Below are positions 6,417-15,197 of a stretch of 64,000 bases of DNA, piece by piece. Position 1 is the stretch's first letter. The number at the start of each line of letters is the position of its first letter. The position numbers and the translations under genes were made by a program. The DNA comes from DAOQVR01 sp035341665 (GTDB lineage: Bacteria; Chloroflexota; Anaerolineae; JAAYZQ01): NCBI GenBank assembly GCA_035341665.1, contig DAOQVR010000002.1, positions 186,001 to 250,000 of the forward strand, in the 5' to 3' direction. The notes beneath the pieces are model-generated. The model made no database searches. It saw only the letters and a program-made list of their open reading frames with translations, and was not told where the DNA came from.

Positions 6417-9329
6417 TCAGGAAGCCGGCTTGGGGGCGAGGAACCCCGTCTGGAGAAGGAAGCGGCCGGTGTGGGAACGAGCGACGTGGGCGACCTCTTC
6501 GGGCGTGCCCTCGGCGACGAGCTCGCCGCCGAGGTCGCCCCCCTCGGGGCCGAGATCGATCACCCAGTCACACGCCTTGACGACGTCGAGATTGTGCTCG
6601 ATGACGACTACGGTGTTGCCGTGATCGACCAGGCGATGCAGGACCTCCAGGAGGCGCTCGATGTCGGCAAAGTGGAGGCCGGTGGTGGGCTCGTCGAGGA
6701 TGTAGAAAGTTCGGCCGGTGGCGCGGCGCGAGAGCTCCTTGGAGAGCTTGATGCGCTGCGCCTCGCCGCCGGAGAGGGTGGTGGCCGGCTGCCCTAGGTG
6801 CACGTAACCGAGCCCGACGTCGGACAGGGTCTGGAGCTTGTTGCGGATGCGGGGGATGCTAGAGAAGAAGACAAGTGCCTCGTCGACGGTCATGTCGAGC
6901 ACGTCGGCGATATTCATGCCCTTGTAGCGGATTTCGAGTGCCTCGCGGTTGTAGCGGCGGCCGTGGCACTCCTCACACGGGACATACACGTCGGGCAGGA
7001 ACTGCATCTCGATCTTGATGATGCCGTCACCCTGGCAAGCCTCGCATCGACCTCCTTTCACGTTGAAGGAGAATCGGCCGGGCCCATAGCCGCGAGAGCG
7101 CGCCTCGGGCAGGTGAGAGAAGAGATCGCGGATGTCGGTGAAGAGGTTCGTATAGGTGGCCGGATTGGAGCGGGGTGTGCGCCCAATCGGGCTCTGGTCC
7201 ACGTTCACGACCTTGTCCAGGTTCTCAAGCCCCTGGAGGACATCGTGACGGCCCGGCTTGTCCTTGGCCCGATAGAAGTACTGGTTGAGGCGCTTGTAGA
7301 GGACTTCGACGACCAGGCTCGACTTGCCGGAGCCCGACACGCCGGTGACGGCGATCAGCTTGCGCAGCGGGAAATGGACGGTGACGCCCTTCAGATTGTT
7401 CTCTGCAGCACCGACGACGGTGACGAACTTGCCGTCGCCCGGCCGGCGAGCGGGCGGAACGGGTATCTGGCGGTCGCCGCGCAGATAGGCAGCGGTAAGC
7501 GACGACGGGCAGCGGACAAAGTCGGGCAGCGCTGCCGAGCAGACGACGTGCCCCCCCTGCTCGCCGGCGCCGGGCCCGAGATCAAGGATCCAGTCGGCCT
7601 GCCGCATCATCTCGGCATCGTGCTCGACGACGATCACGGTATTGCCGATGTCGCGCATCCCGAGGAGCGTGCGGATCAGGCGCCCGTTGTCCCGCGGGTG
7701 AAGGCCGATGGAGGGCTCGTCGAGGATGTAGAGCACACCCATGAGCCGCGATCCGATCTGGGTGGCGAGGCGGATGCGCTGCGACTCGCCGCCGGAGAGA
7801 GTGGCGGCGCGGCGGTCGATGGTCAAGTAGTCGAGGCCGACATCGGACATAAAGGTCAGGCGAGCGTCGAGCTCTTTGAGGATCTGGCGGGCGATGGTCG
7901 CCTGGCGCCGGGAGAGAGGCTCGGCACGCTCACCAGACTCGAGGCCACGCAGCCAGGCGAGCATGTGCTTCACGGCCATGGCCGTCACCTGGTCAATCGG
8001 CAGACCGGCGACGGTCACGGCCAGCGCTTCGGGCTTCAGGCGGCGGCCACGGCACACCGGGCAGGGCCGCTCGGCCATGTAGCGCTCCAGCTCCTCCCTG
8101 ACCGAGTCGGTGGTCGCCTCCCGATACCGGCGTTGGAGGTTGGGGATGACCCCTTCATAGTGCGCCTGGTAGGTGCGCTGAATCCCCTGCGCCGTCTTGT
8201 ACTGGAGCGTCACCTGGTCGGCGTGGGGGGCACCCAAGAGGATCAGGTTGAGCTGGGAGGCAAGGAGCTCACGCACAGGCACGTCAAAGGGGATGGAGAA
8301 GTGAGCGGCGGTGGCCTCCAGGAGCTGGCGGTAGTAGCCGTCGCCGGATCGCTCACGGGTCCAGGGCTCGACAGCACCCTCCTTCAGCGACTTGCTTCGG
8401 TCGGGCACGATCAGATCGGGGTCGATCTCGAGCTCGGTGCCGAGCCCGGCGCACCTGGGGCAAGCGCCATGCGGGCTGTTGAAGGAGAAGGTGCGTGGCT
8501 CTATCTCGGGCAGGCTGATGCCACAATGGACGCAGGCAAAGTGCTCGGAGAAGAGGTGGTCGCGGGGTGGTTCCTGTGAGACGTCGGAGACGACGATGAT
8601 GCCGCCGCCCATCTTGAGCGCGGTCTCGACCGAGTCAGACAGGCGGAGGCGGTCCATGCCGCCGCCCTCGCCGTCGCCATGGCGGACGATGAGCCGGTCG
8701 ACAACGGCCTCAATCGTGTGCATCTTGTAGCGGTCCAGCTCGATTTCTTCCTCGACCTCGTGCACCTCGCCGTTCACGCGCACTCGGACAAGGCCCAGGC
8801 GGCGGATGTCCTCGAACACTTTTTTGTGCTCGCCCTTGCGGTCCTTGATCAGGGGCGCCATGAGCAGGATGCGGCTGCCTTCGGGCATCTCCCGAATGGC
8901 GTCGACGATCTGGCCGACGGTCTGTTGGTTCACCTCGCGACCGCAGCTGGGGCAGTGCGGGATGCCGATGCGCGCGTAGAGGAGACGCAGGTAATCATAG
9001 ATCTCGGTGACGGTGCCGACGGTCGAGCGCGGGTTGCGGCTCGTGCCCTTCTGGTCAATGGAGATGGCAGGGCTGAGGCCCTCGATCTGGTCGACGTCGG
9101 GCTTTTGCATCTCGCCGAGGAACTGGCGGGCATAGGCAGAGAGCGACTCGACGTAGCGGCGCTGCCCCTCGGCATAGAGAGTGTCGAAGGCGAGGGAGGA
9201 CTTGCCGGAGCCGGATAGGCCTGTGATAACGACGAGCTTGTCGCGCGGCAGCTCCACGTCGATGTTCTTCAGGTTGTGCTCGCGGGCGCCGCGGATGATG
9301 ATCTTTTTCGGGTCGTACTGCTCGGACAT
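6417..9329 (-). CDS. uvrA: Excinuclease ABC subunit A
   Basis: 970 residues, normal length. It has two ABC ATPase halves: the first has Walker A GLSGSGKSS near residue 33, the signature LSGGESQRIRLA and DEPSIGLHPRD; the second has GVSGSGKSSLV, LSGGEAQRIKL and DEPTTGLH. Zinc-binding cysteines are present as CPSCGREV, CVHCG/CPRCAG and CEACQGDG...CEECHGRR. UvrA recognises bulky DNA lesions and loads UvrB in nucleotide excision repair. The ATG at 9329 (MSEQYDPKKIIIRGAREHNL) follows AGGAGAGACACC and matches the family start; the frame stays open about 48 codons further, but that extension overlaps the promoter. Confidence 0.97.
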   Translation of the reverse strand: MSEQYDPKKIIIRGAREHNLKNIDVELPRDKLVVITGLSGSGKSSLAFDTLYAEGQRRYVESLSAYARQFLGEMQKPDVDQIEGLSPAISIDQKGTSRNPRSTVGTVTEIYDYLRLLYARIGIPHCPSCGREVNQQTVGQIVDAIREMPEGSRILLMAPLIKDRKGEHKKVFEDIRRLGLVRVRVNGEVHEVEEEIELDRYKMHTIEAVVDRLIVRHGDGEGGGMDRLRLSDSVETALKMGGGIIVVSDVSQEPPRDHLFSEHFACVHCGISLPEIEPRTFSFNSPHGACPRCAGLGTELEIDPDLIVPDRSKSLKEGAVEPWTRERSGDGYYRQLLEATAAHFSIPFDVPVRELLASQLNLILLGAPHADQVTLQYKTAQGIQRTYQAHYEGVIPNLQRRYREATTDSVREELERYMAERPCPVCRGRRLKPEALAVTVAGLPIDQVTAMAVKHMLAWLRGLESGERAEPLSRRQATIARQILKELDARLTFMSDVGLDYLTIDRRAATLSGGESQRIRLATQIGSRLMGVLYILDEPSIGLHPRDNGRLIRTLLGMRDIGNTVIVVEHDAEMMRQADWILDLGPGAGEQGGHVVCSAALPDFVRCPSSLTAAYLRGDRQIPVPPARRPGDGKFVTVVGAAENNLKGVTVHFPLRKLIAVTGVSGSGKSSLVVEVLYKRLNQYFYRAKDKPGRHDVLQGLENLDKVVNVDQSPIGRTPRSNPATYTNLFTDIRDLFSHLPEARSRGYGPGRFSFNVKGGRCEACQGDGIIKIEMQFLPDVYVPCEECHGRRYNREALEIRYKGMNIADVLDMTVDEALVFFSSIPRIRNKLQTLSDVGLGYVHLGQPATTLSGGEAQRIKLSKELSRRATGRTFYILDEPTTGLHFADIERLLEVLHRLVDHGNTVVVIEHNLDVVKACDWVIDLGPEGGDLGGELVAEGTPEEVAHVARSHTGRFLLQTGFLAPKPAS

Positions 9330-9374
9330 GGTGTCTCTCCTGACCAGCACAATGGACGCCAAGGGCAACATAGC

Positions 9375-9403
9375 ATTGTAGCACAGAGGGCAGAAGAGAC
9401 CAA
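9375..9403 (-). promoter_or_regulatory. uvrA promoter
   Basis: TTGGTC (9398-9403), 17-bp spacer, TACAAT (9375-9380) on the minus strand, about 45 bp upstream of the uvrA start. I see no obvious LexA-type operator next to it. Confidence 0.65.
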
Positions 9404-9521
9404 GATCCTTGGCCGGCGGGGCCATGGCTACTGCGTGGCCGGCTGGCCGACTACCCGGCGCGGTCAGGGCCACGCGGAAACGGGGAGCCGGACCGAGGCG
9501 CGCCCCGGCTTGGGCTGCCGG

Positions 9522-9971
9522 CTAGTCGGCCTTCAGCCAGGCGAGGTAGGTGCGTCGGGCGAGAGAAACAGCATAGTCGTACAGTGCGCCGGCCTGCGCC
9601 CAGGCGGGAGGGGGATCGACCCACCACTCAAGCCGGATGGTGTGCGCTCAGGCCGACATCTCGAGGATGTGCCAGGTGCCATCCAGGCCGGCACCCCGAG
9701 GCACGGCGTAGGGCACCACCAAGTCCGCCAGGAGGGCGAGGAGGTGGTCGTTCTCCTCAGGCGCGAGGGCGGCGTGCCACTCTGGGATGGGCACAGTGGG
9801 AAGGTCCCAAGCCGGCTTGCCGCGCCCGTGCAGCCGAAAACCTTCGTCATCGGCGCGAAGCAGGCGCTTGAGGACAATGTCGGAGCTGAAGAAAGGAGGG
9901 GCGGGATGGGCGCCCGCCGAGGTCATGGGGTCCTCAAACACGACGAGGACACGCTGGACGGTTGTGCACAT
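9522..9971 (-). pseudogene. Hypothetical protein interrupted by an in-frame TGA
   Basis: The frame opens at ATG 9971 and runs 107 codons to a TGA at 9648-9650. The same frame then continues for another 41 codons with protein-like content (AHTIRLEWWVDPPPAWAQAG, ending YLAWLKAD) to a TAG at 9522. The sequence on both sides of the TGA (GTWHILEMSA and AHTIRLEWW) reads like one domain, so a single base change probably created the stop. It could be a pseudogene, a shortened but working protein, or an assembly error. No SECIS-like case can be made. No family recognised. It starts 24 bp after the pyruvate-kinase-like gene and is probably co-transcribed with it. Confidence 0.5.
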
Positions 9972-9995
9972 AGCGCGCGTCCCAGGCCGTCGGCG

Positions 9996-10577
9996 CTAGG
10001 GATGGCCCGGCGACGGCATGCAGATCAGCTCCAAGAAGCGCAGATCGAAAAAAGTCTGGGCGTTGGCGGGGTCGAGGAGGACGGCGGTATCGGCGCCGCG
10101 CCCGCTGCCGGCCACGGCAATGACCGGCTCGCCGGGACACACCAAACCGGCATCGGCGGCCATCAGGGCCATCTCGGCGGCCACCTTCACGCCCTGGCCA
10201 AAGGTGCGCAGCGTGAAGGCGACGATCTCCTCGAGCTCGTAGGTACCCAGCTTCTTGCGTACAGCCCGTCCGACGCCGCCGAACGCATGCTGGCAGGTAA
10301 GAATCCGGGCGCCGGCTGCCTCGATGGCGGCGCGGTTCTCGGGCGCGAGCTCCTGCGTGCCCGGCGCTGCAAAACCGGCCGAGTGGGTCACGACAATGAC
10401 CTCGAGGCCGCGCAGTAGCTGGGCGGCGAGAAGCCCGGTGGCGCCGGTCGTGGTGGCTACAAGGACCTGCCCGATACCGAGCTCCAGCGCCCGGGCGCCG
10501 GCGAGCTCGAGCGTGCGAGCCGTGTTGGACGGACCGGCCTCAGCAAAGTAGACACAAGGTGCGGAAATGTCGGACAT
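9996..10577 (-). CDS. Pyruvate kinase C-terminal (alpha/beta) domain-like protein
   Basis: 193 residues. It resembles the stand-alone pyruvate kinase alpha/beta domain family: GPSNTARTLELAGARALELG at the start, a VLVATTTGATG strand-turn, VVTHSAGF, and a C-terminal PVIAVAGSGRGADTAVLLDP. No catalytic barrel is present, so it is not a pyruvate kinase. Its role in bacteria and archaea is unknown; a nucleotide or phosphometabolite binding role is a guess. The ATG at 10577 follows GGGAAGATACCACCC; a TTG at 10598 is less likely. It heads a two-gene unit with the interrupted gene downstream. Confidence 0.75.
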   Translation of the reverse strand: MSDISAPCVYFAEAGPSNTARTLELAGARALELGIGQVLVATTTGATGLLAAQLLRGLEVIVVTHSAGFAAPGTQELAPENRAAIEAAGARILTCQHAFGGVGRAVRKKLGTYELEEIVAFTLRTFGQGVKVAAEMALMAADAGLVCPGEPVIAVAGSGRGADTAVLLDPANAQTFFDLRFLELICMPSPGHP

Positions 10578-10904
10578 GGGTGGTATCTTCCCTCGCAATC
10601 AGTTCTTGGCTTGGCGCGGGGCCATCTCCCAGCCTGTGGCTGTGAGACGGGCTCCCACCGTCAGCTACGGCACGTGTCGGGGAGTATAGCAGAGGCAGGC
10701 CCTGCCGTCAAGCCAACACCGGCAGGCAAGTTGCCCCGGCCTCTGAAGGCTGGTACAATCCCGGTGCGTCAGGCGGCTTCTTGGAGCGGCTCTGCCGCGT
10801 TTCTGTTTGGTGGGGAAACCCCAACGAGTAGGCCGACAAGCCGGTGCCAAATGGTACGCCGAGCAAAGAACAGAGCATAGGGAGTCTTTACGAGGAGGTA
10901 AGAC
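10578..10904. other. Divergent intergenic region and 139-nt leader
   Basis: Separates the minus-strand pyruvate-kinase-like gene from the serine-type operon. From the plus-strand promoter a leader of about 139 nt precedes the aminotransferase, with short GC-rich inverted repeats (for example GGGG AAA CCCC near 10812-10822). I recognise no known riboswitch. Confidence 0.5.
10731..10759 (+). promoter_or_regulatory. Promoter of the serine-type operon
   Basis: TTGCCC (10731-10736), 17-bp spacer, TACAAT (10754-10759), upstream of the class V aminotransferase. Confidence 0.6.
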
Positions 10905-11972
10905 ATGTACAAGAAGTTGTTCATCCCCGGCCCCACGCACGTGAGGCCAGAGATCCTGCAGGCCCAGGCCGTGGGCATGATCGGCCACCGCGCCAAGGAG
11001 TACCAGGAGCTACAGGCCTCTGTCACCCCCAAGCTACAGAAGTTGCTCTATACCCAGCAGCGCGTTTACCTGTATGCCTCGTCGTCCTCAGGCATCATGG
11101 AAGGCGCCGTCCGGCAGGCATCGCTCAAGCGGATGCTCGTGACCATCTGCGGCGCGTTCTCCAAGCGCTGGTACGAGATGGTCGTGGCCAACGGCATCCC
11201 CTGCGACAAGCTCGAGGTGCCGCTGGGGCAGGCCATCACCCCGGAGCTGGTCGATGAGGCACTCTCCAAGGGCACCTACGACGCCATCACGCTGACCCAC
11301 AATGAGACGGCGACCGGCATCATGATGCCGCTCCAGGCAACGGCGGAGCTCATCCGCACCAAGTACCCCGATGTGCTCATCCTCGTGGATGCCGTAAGCA
11401 GCATGGCGGGCGTCAAGATCGAGTTTGACGCCTGGGGGCTCGACGTCCTGCTCGCGGGCGTGCAGAAGTGCTTCGCGCTGCCGCCAGGGCTGGCAGTGTG
11501 CGCGGTCAGCGACCGCGCCCGGGCGCGCGCGCTGCAAGTGCCGAATCGCGGCCACTACTTTGCCTACGACCAGATGGACAAGAAGTACGATGTCAACCAG
11601 ACGCCGGCAACGCCGGCCGTGAGCATCATCCAGGCGCTGGACACGCAGCTTGACGACATGTTCGCCGAGGGCCTGGAGGCGCGCTTTGCGCGGCACCTGG
11701 AGATGGCAGAAATCGTCCGCGCGTGGGCCAGAAAGCACTGGGCCCTGTACGGAGACCAGCGCTATCTCTCGAACACGGTGACCAACATCGCCAACACGCG
11801 CAACATTGCCGTCGGCGACCTGAACAAGGAGCTGGGCAAGCGCGGGGCAATGATCTCGAACGGCTACGGTGACCTGAAGGAAAAGTGCTTCCGCATCGGC
11901 CATATGGGTGACCTCACAGTCGCAGACATCCGCTGGCTGCTGAGCCAGATCGACGACATTCTCAAGCTCTAG
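10905..11972 (+). CDS. Class V aminotransferase (serine-pyruvate / phosphoserine type)
   Basis: 355 residues, fold type I PLP enzyme. The start KLFIPGPTHVRPEI is typical of the serine-pyruvate/alanine-glyoxylate aminotransferase group. LVDAVSSMAG supplies the PLP-binding Asp (about 162) and GVQKCFALPPG the Schiff-base lysine (Lys188). Strong AGGAGG ribosome binding site. The next gene is 3-phosphoglycerate dehydrogenase, so the likely physiological reaction is transamination of 3-phosphohydroxypyruvate to phosphoserine, with serine-pyruvate transamination as the alternative. The family alone does not decide between these. Confidence 0.85.
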   Translation: MYKKLFIPGPTHVRPEILQAQAVGMIGHRAKEYQELQASVTPKLQKLLYTQQRVYLYASSSSGIMEGAVRQASLKRMLVTICGAFSKRWYEMVVANGIPCDKLEVPLGQAITPELVDEALSKGTYDAITLTHNETATGIMMPLQATAELIRTKYPDVLILVDAVSSMAGVKIEFDAWGLDVLLAGVQKCFALPPGLAVCAVSDRARARALQVPNRGHYFAYDQMDKKYDVNQTPATPAVSIIQALDTQLDDMFAEGLEARFARHLEMAEIVRAWARKHWALYGDQRYLSNTVTNIANTRNIAVGDLNKELGKRGAMISNGYGDLKEKCFRIGHMGDLTVADIRWLLSQIDDILKL

Positions 11973-11980
11973 GAGACTGC

Positions 11981-12009
11981 GTGCTGCGCACCGGCCTGGT
12001 GCGCAGCAC
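11981..12009 (+). repeat. Intercistronic hairpin
   Basis: Perfect 12-bp arms (GTGCTGCGCACC and complement) with a 5-nt loop, between the aminotransferase stop and the serA ribosome binding site GAAGGAG. It has no T-tract. It probably tunes mRNA stability or partially attenuates serA. Confidence 0.65.
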
Positions 12010-12025
12010 TTGAAGGAGAAACACC

Positions 12026-12958
12026 ATGAAGGTACTAATCTGCGACAAGACCGAGGCCTCGGCCCTGGACCTGATGCGCGCGGCGGGCATCGAGGTCGAC
12101 AACCGGCCCACGATCACGCCCGAGGAGCTGGTGCGCGACGCGGCCCAGTACGACGGGATGGTCGTGCGCAGCCGGACGAAGATCACCCCGGAGGTGATCG
12201 ACGCTGCAACGAACCTCAAGATCATCGTGCGCGGCGGCGTGGGCCTGGACAACATCGACGTCAAGTATGCCCAGGGCAAGGGGATACAGGTGCGCAACAC
12301 CCCGAAGGCGAGCTCGAACTCGGTGGCGGAGCTGGCGCTGGGCTATATGCTGGCGATGGCACGCAGGATCCCGCAGGCCACGATGAGCATGACCGAGGGA
12401 AAGTGGCTCAAGAAGGAGCTGGAGGGCAGCGAGATCGCCGGAAAGACGCTCGGGCTGATCGGCTTTGGCAACATCGGGGCCCTGCTGGGCCGCAAGGCGG
12501 ATGCGTTGGGCATGACCGTCCTCTTCTACGATGTGATCACGCCCGCCGATCCAGGCCCGGCGCAGCAGGTGGCGCTGGAGGAACTCTTCCGAAGGGCCGA
12601 TTTCATCTCACTGCATGTGCCCAAGGTGCCGGCGACGACGAACCTGATCAACGCCCAGACGATCGCGCAGATGAAGGACGGTGTGTACATCATCAACTGC
12701 TCGCGCGGCGGCGTGGTAGATGAAGATGCGCTGTGCGACGCGCTGGTTAGCGGCAAGGTGGCCGGGGCGGCGCTGGACGTGTACCTCGACGAAAAGGTCA
12801 ACCCCGGCAACGCCAAGCTCTTTGCGATAAAGGACAAGAACGGCCTGAACCTAGCTCTCGGCTCGCCGCACATCGGCGCCTCCACTGCCGAGGGCCAGGC
12901 CCGCGTGGGCGGAGAAGTGGCCGAGATCCTGATCGACTTTGGCCGGAAGAACGGCTAG
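12026..12958 (+). CDS. serA: D-3-phosphoglycerate dehydrogenase (short form)
   Basis: 310 residues, D-2-hydroxyacid dehydrogenase family. It has the substrate-loop VRGGVGLDNID, the NAD-binding GFGNIG (about residues 150-155), the catalytic Arg in NCSRGGVVDE, and His in SPHIGAST. It ends there, without the regulatory ACT domain or intervening domain of long SerA forms, so serine feedback through ACT is not expected. It oxidises 3-phosphoglycerate at the entry to serine synthesis. Ribosome binding site GAAGGAG. Second gene after the aminotransferase and followed by DUF1015. Confidence 0.9.
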   Translation: MKVLICDKTEASALDLMRAAGIEVDNRPTITPEELVRDAAQYDGMVVRSRTKITPEVIDAATNLKIIVRGGVGLDNIDVKYAQGKGIQVRNTPKASSNSVAELALGYMLAMARRIPQATMSMTEGKWLKKELEGSEIAGKTLGLIGFGNIGALLGRKADALGMTVLFYDVITPADPGPAQQVALEELFRRADFISLHVPKVPATTNLINAQTIAQMKDGVYIINCSRGGVVDEDALCDALVSGKVAGAALDVYLDEKVNPGNAKLFAIKDKNGLNLALGSPHIGASTAEGQARVGGEVAEILIDFGRKNG

Positions 12959-12972
12959 ACGTACAAGAGGTA

Positions 12973-13021
12973 GGGTGGGGGAATCCAGCCCCCACCCATG
13001 CCCTCTCCCTGCCAGGGAGAG
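12973..13021 (+). repeat. Two adjacent hairpins after serA
   Basis: First hairpin: GGGTGGGGG (12973-12981) and CCCCCACCC (12989-12997). Second hairpin: CTCTCCCT (13003-13010) and AGGGAGAG (13014-13021). The second runs into the purine-rich stretch that precedes the DUF1015 start, so folding could affect its translation. Confidence 0.6.
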
Positions 13022-13042
13022 AGAGAAGAGGAATCCAGCCCC

Positions 13043-14368
13043 ATGGCAAACATCGCACCTTTTCGTGGAGTTCGCTACAACAGGAACAAAGTCGGCGACC
13101 TAAGCAGGGTAGTTACACAGCCCTACGACCGGATCGGGCCTGAGCTGCAGGAAAAGTACTACGCACTCCACCCCTACAACCTAGTCAGGCTGATCCAGGG
13201 TCGCAAGCACGAGGACGACACCCCCGAGCAGAATGCGTACACGCGGGCCCGGGAGTACTACCAAACATGGATCGACGCCGGATACCTGCTTCGGGAAAGC
13301 CGACCGGCTCTTTATGTCTACCACCAGACCTTCTCGCTGCCCGAAGGCAGCACCCGGACGCGGAAGGCATTCGTCGCCGCGCTGCAGCTGGTCGAGTTCA
13401 GCGAAGGGATCGTCCTGCCCCATGAGCGGACGCTCTCTGGGCCAAAGATCGACCGGCTGAACCTGATGCGGGCCACCGCCTTTGACTTTGAGCAGATCTT
13501 TATGCTCTATCCCGATGCGCAGAACCGCATCAACGCTCTGCTGGATGCGGCGATCGCGGGGAAGGCACCGGATGAGGATGTGCAGGAGCTCTTTGAGCGG
13601 GACGTCCAGCAAAGACTCTGGGTCGTGGATGATGCCGACGTGGTGGCATCGGTGGTGGCGGAGATGGCACCCAAGGCCGGGCTGATCATCGCCGACGGGC
13701 ACCACCGCTATGAAACTGCCCTCAACTACCGAAACGAGATGAGAGAGAAGCACCCGAAGGCACCGGCCGACGCCGCCTTCAACCGCGTGATGATCTGCTT
13801 CGTGAGCATGGATGATCCAGGGCTGGTCATCCTCCCCACGCACCGCCTGATCTACGGCTACGAGGCCAAGACCACAAGCCAGATCCTGGAGAGCGCGGGC
13901 ACCCTCTTCGAGGTGACGCCCCTGGCCGGTCGCGATGAGATGGACCGCGCGCTGGCTGAGGCCACTGAGCAAGACCGGCGGCTGGGGTTCTATGACGGCC
14001 GCTACTTCCTGCTACGCCTCAAGTCCAAGGCGGTCGTGGACGAGCTGGTGCCGGAGAGGGCACCGGAGTGGCGCCAGCTGGACGTCTCGATCCTGCACGA
14101 GTTGCTCATCGAGCGGGTGATGGGCATCAGCAAGCAACAGGTCGAAGCGAAGGAGCACCTGGACTACTACCGGAACCTGGATGAAGCGCTGGCGCGCGTG
14201 GACTCGGGCGAGGGAACGTGCGTCTTTATCCTGAGCCCGACCCGCATTGGCGAGGTGAAGGCGTGCTCCGACCGCGGCGAAAAGATGCCGCAGAAGTCGA
14301 CCGACTTTTACCCCAAGATGATCTCAGGCATGGTCATGATGGACATCGGCGCAGGCGAGCGCCTGTGA
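13043..14368 (+). CDS. DUF1015 family protein
   Basis: 441 residues, COG4198/DUF1015. It has the family start MANIAPFRGVRYN, followed by VVTQPYDRI. Further conserved pieces are IVLPHERTLSGPKIDRL, IADGHHRYETAL and, near the C-terminus, CVFILSPTRIGEVKA with GEKMPQKSTDFYPK. The function is not established. DUF1015 genes often sit beside serA and its aminotransferase, as here, which points to serine metabolism. No phosphoserine phosphatase lies in this operon, although a SerB-like HAD protein is encoded at 41656. I chose the ATG at 13043 over the more upstream in-frame ATG because it gives the conserved N-terminus. Confidence 0.85.
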   Translation: MANIAPFRGVRYNRNKVGDLSRVVTQPYDRIGPELQEKYYALHPYNLVRLIQGRKHEDDTPEQNAYTRAREYYQTWIDAGYLLRESRPALYVYHQTFSLPEGSTRTRKAFVAALQLVEFSEGIVLPHERTLSGPKIDRLNLMRATAFDFEQIFMLYPDAQNRINALLDAAIAGKAPDEDVQELFERDVQQRLWVVDDADVVASVVAEMAPKAGLIIADGHHRYETALNYRNEMREKHPKAPADAAFNRVMICFVSMDDPGLVILPTHRLIYGYEAKTTSQILESAGTLFEVTPLAGRDEMDRALAEATEQDRRLGFYDGRYFLLRLKSKAVVDELVPERAPEWRQLDVSILHELLIERVMGISKQQVEAKEHLDYYRNLDEALARVDSGEGTCVFILSPTRIGEVKACSDRGEKMPQKSTDFYPKMISGMVMMDIGAGERL

Positions 14369-14382
14369 GGGCAGCCGAGCAG

Positions 14383-15189
14383 ATGGCGCGCATCCTGCTG
14401 ACCAACGACGATGGAATAGAGGCTCCCGGGCTGCGCGCCCTGCTGCGCGCGCTCCGCCCGCTGGCAGATGTGACGGTCCTCGCGCCGGATCACAACTGGT
14501 CGGCGGCGGGGCACACCAAGACGATGCACAAGCCGCTGCGGGTGAGGCCGTACAGCTTTGAGTGCGATCCCCAGGCTGCAGCCTCCCCGCTGCCCCGGGC
14601 GGGCGACCTGGAGGGCGTCGCGGCATACTCGACGGACGGCGCACCTTCGGACTGTGTCGCGCTGGCGCTTCTGGGCATCCTGCCCAAGGCGCCAGACCTC
14701 GTGGTGTCGGGCATCAACCAGGGAGCGAACGTCGGGCACGACGTGACCTACTCCGGGACGGTCGCCGCGGCGATGGAGGCCGTGATCTTTGGGCTGCCGG
14801 CGGTGGCGATCTCGCTGAACGACTATCGGAGCCATGACTTTGGCTTTGCCGCCGAGGTGGGCTCCCGGGTGGTCCGGCAGGTGCTGGCGCGCGGGCTGTC
14901 GCCGGGGGTCTTTCTAAACGTCAATGTGCCATGCCGCCCCGCAGAAGAGATCCTGGGGCTGGAGGTCACGCGGCTCGGGAGGCGAGTCTATCGCGACATC
15001 CTGATCGAGCGCAAGGACCCGCGCGGGCAGCCCTACTATTGGATCGGGGGCGAGCCGCCCACGGGCCACGAGGACGAGGGGACTGACATCGGTGCACTGG
15101 CGCGCGGGTATGTCTCGATATCGCCGGTACACCTGGAAATGACGGCCCACGAGCTACTGCCGGCACTGAAGGAATGGTCGTGGGACTAG
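14383..15189 (+). CDS. surE: 5'/3'-nucleotidase SurE
   Basis: 268 residues. The start MARILLTNDDGIEAPGL carries the metal-binding NDD motif. SGINQGANVGHDVTYSGTVA is the second metal/active-site segment. SurE dephosphorylates nucleoside monophosphates and is linked to stationary-phase survival. The start is 14 bp after the DUF1015 stop, with a weak binding site (GAGCAG), so translation may be coupled. Confidence 0.93.
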   Translation: MARILLTNDDGIEAPGLRALLRALRPLADVTVLAPDHNWSAAGHTKTMHKPLRVRPYSFECDPQAAASPLPRAGDLEGVAAYSTDGAPSDCVALALLGILPKAPDLVVSGINQGANVGHDVTYSGTVAAAMEAVIFGLPAVAISLNDYRSHDFGFAAEVGSRVVRQVLARGLSPGVFLNVNVPCRPAEEILGLEVTRLGRRVYRDILIERKDPRGQPYYWIGGEPPTGHEDEGTDIGALARGYVSISPVHLEMTAHELLPALKEWSWD

Positions 15190-15197
15190 GAGGGAGT

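Noticed and set aside
6798..8579. 593-codon open frame opposite uvrA
   Set aside because: It is antisense to the ATPase core of uvrA, has no ribosome binding site and no domain-like sequence; long antisense frames are expected in G+C-rich DNA.
9648..9650. Selenocysteine at the in-frame TGA
   Set aside because: Neither neighbouring residues nor a following stem-loop suggest a selenoprotein, and no selenoprotein machinery is seen in the window.
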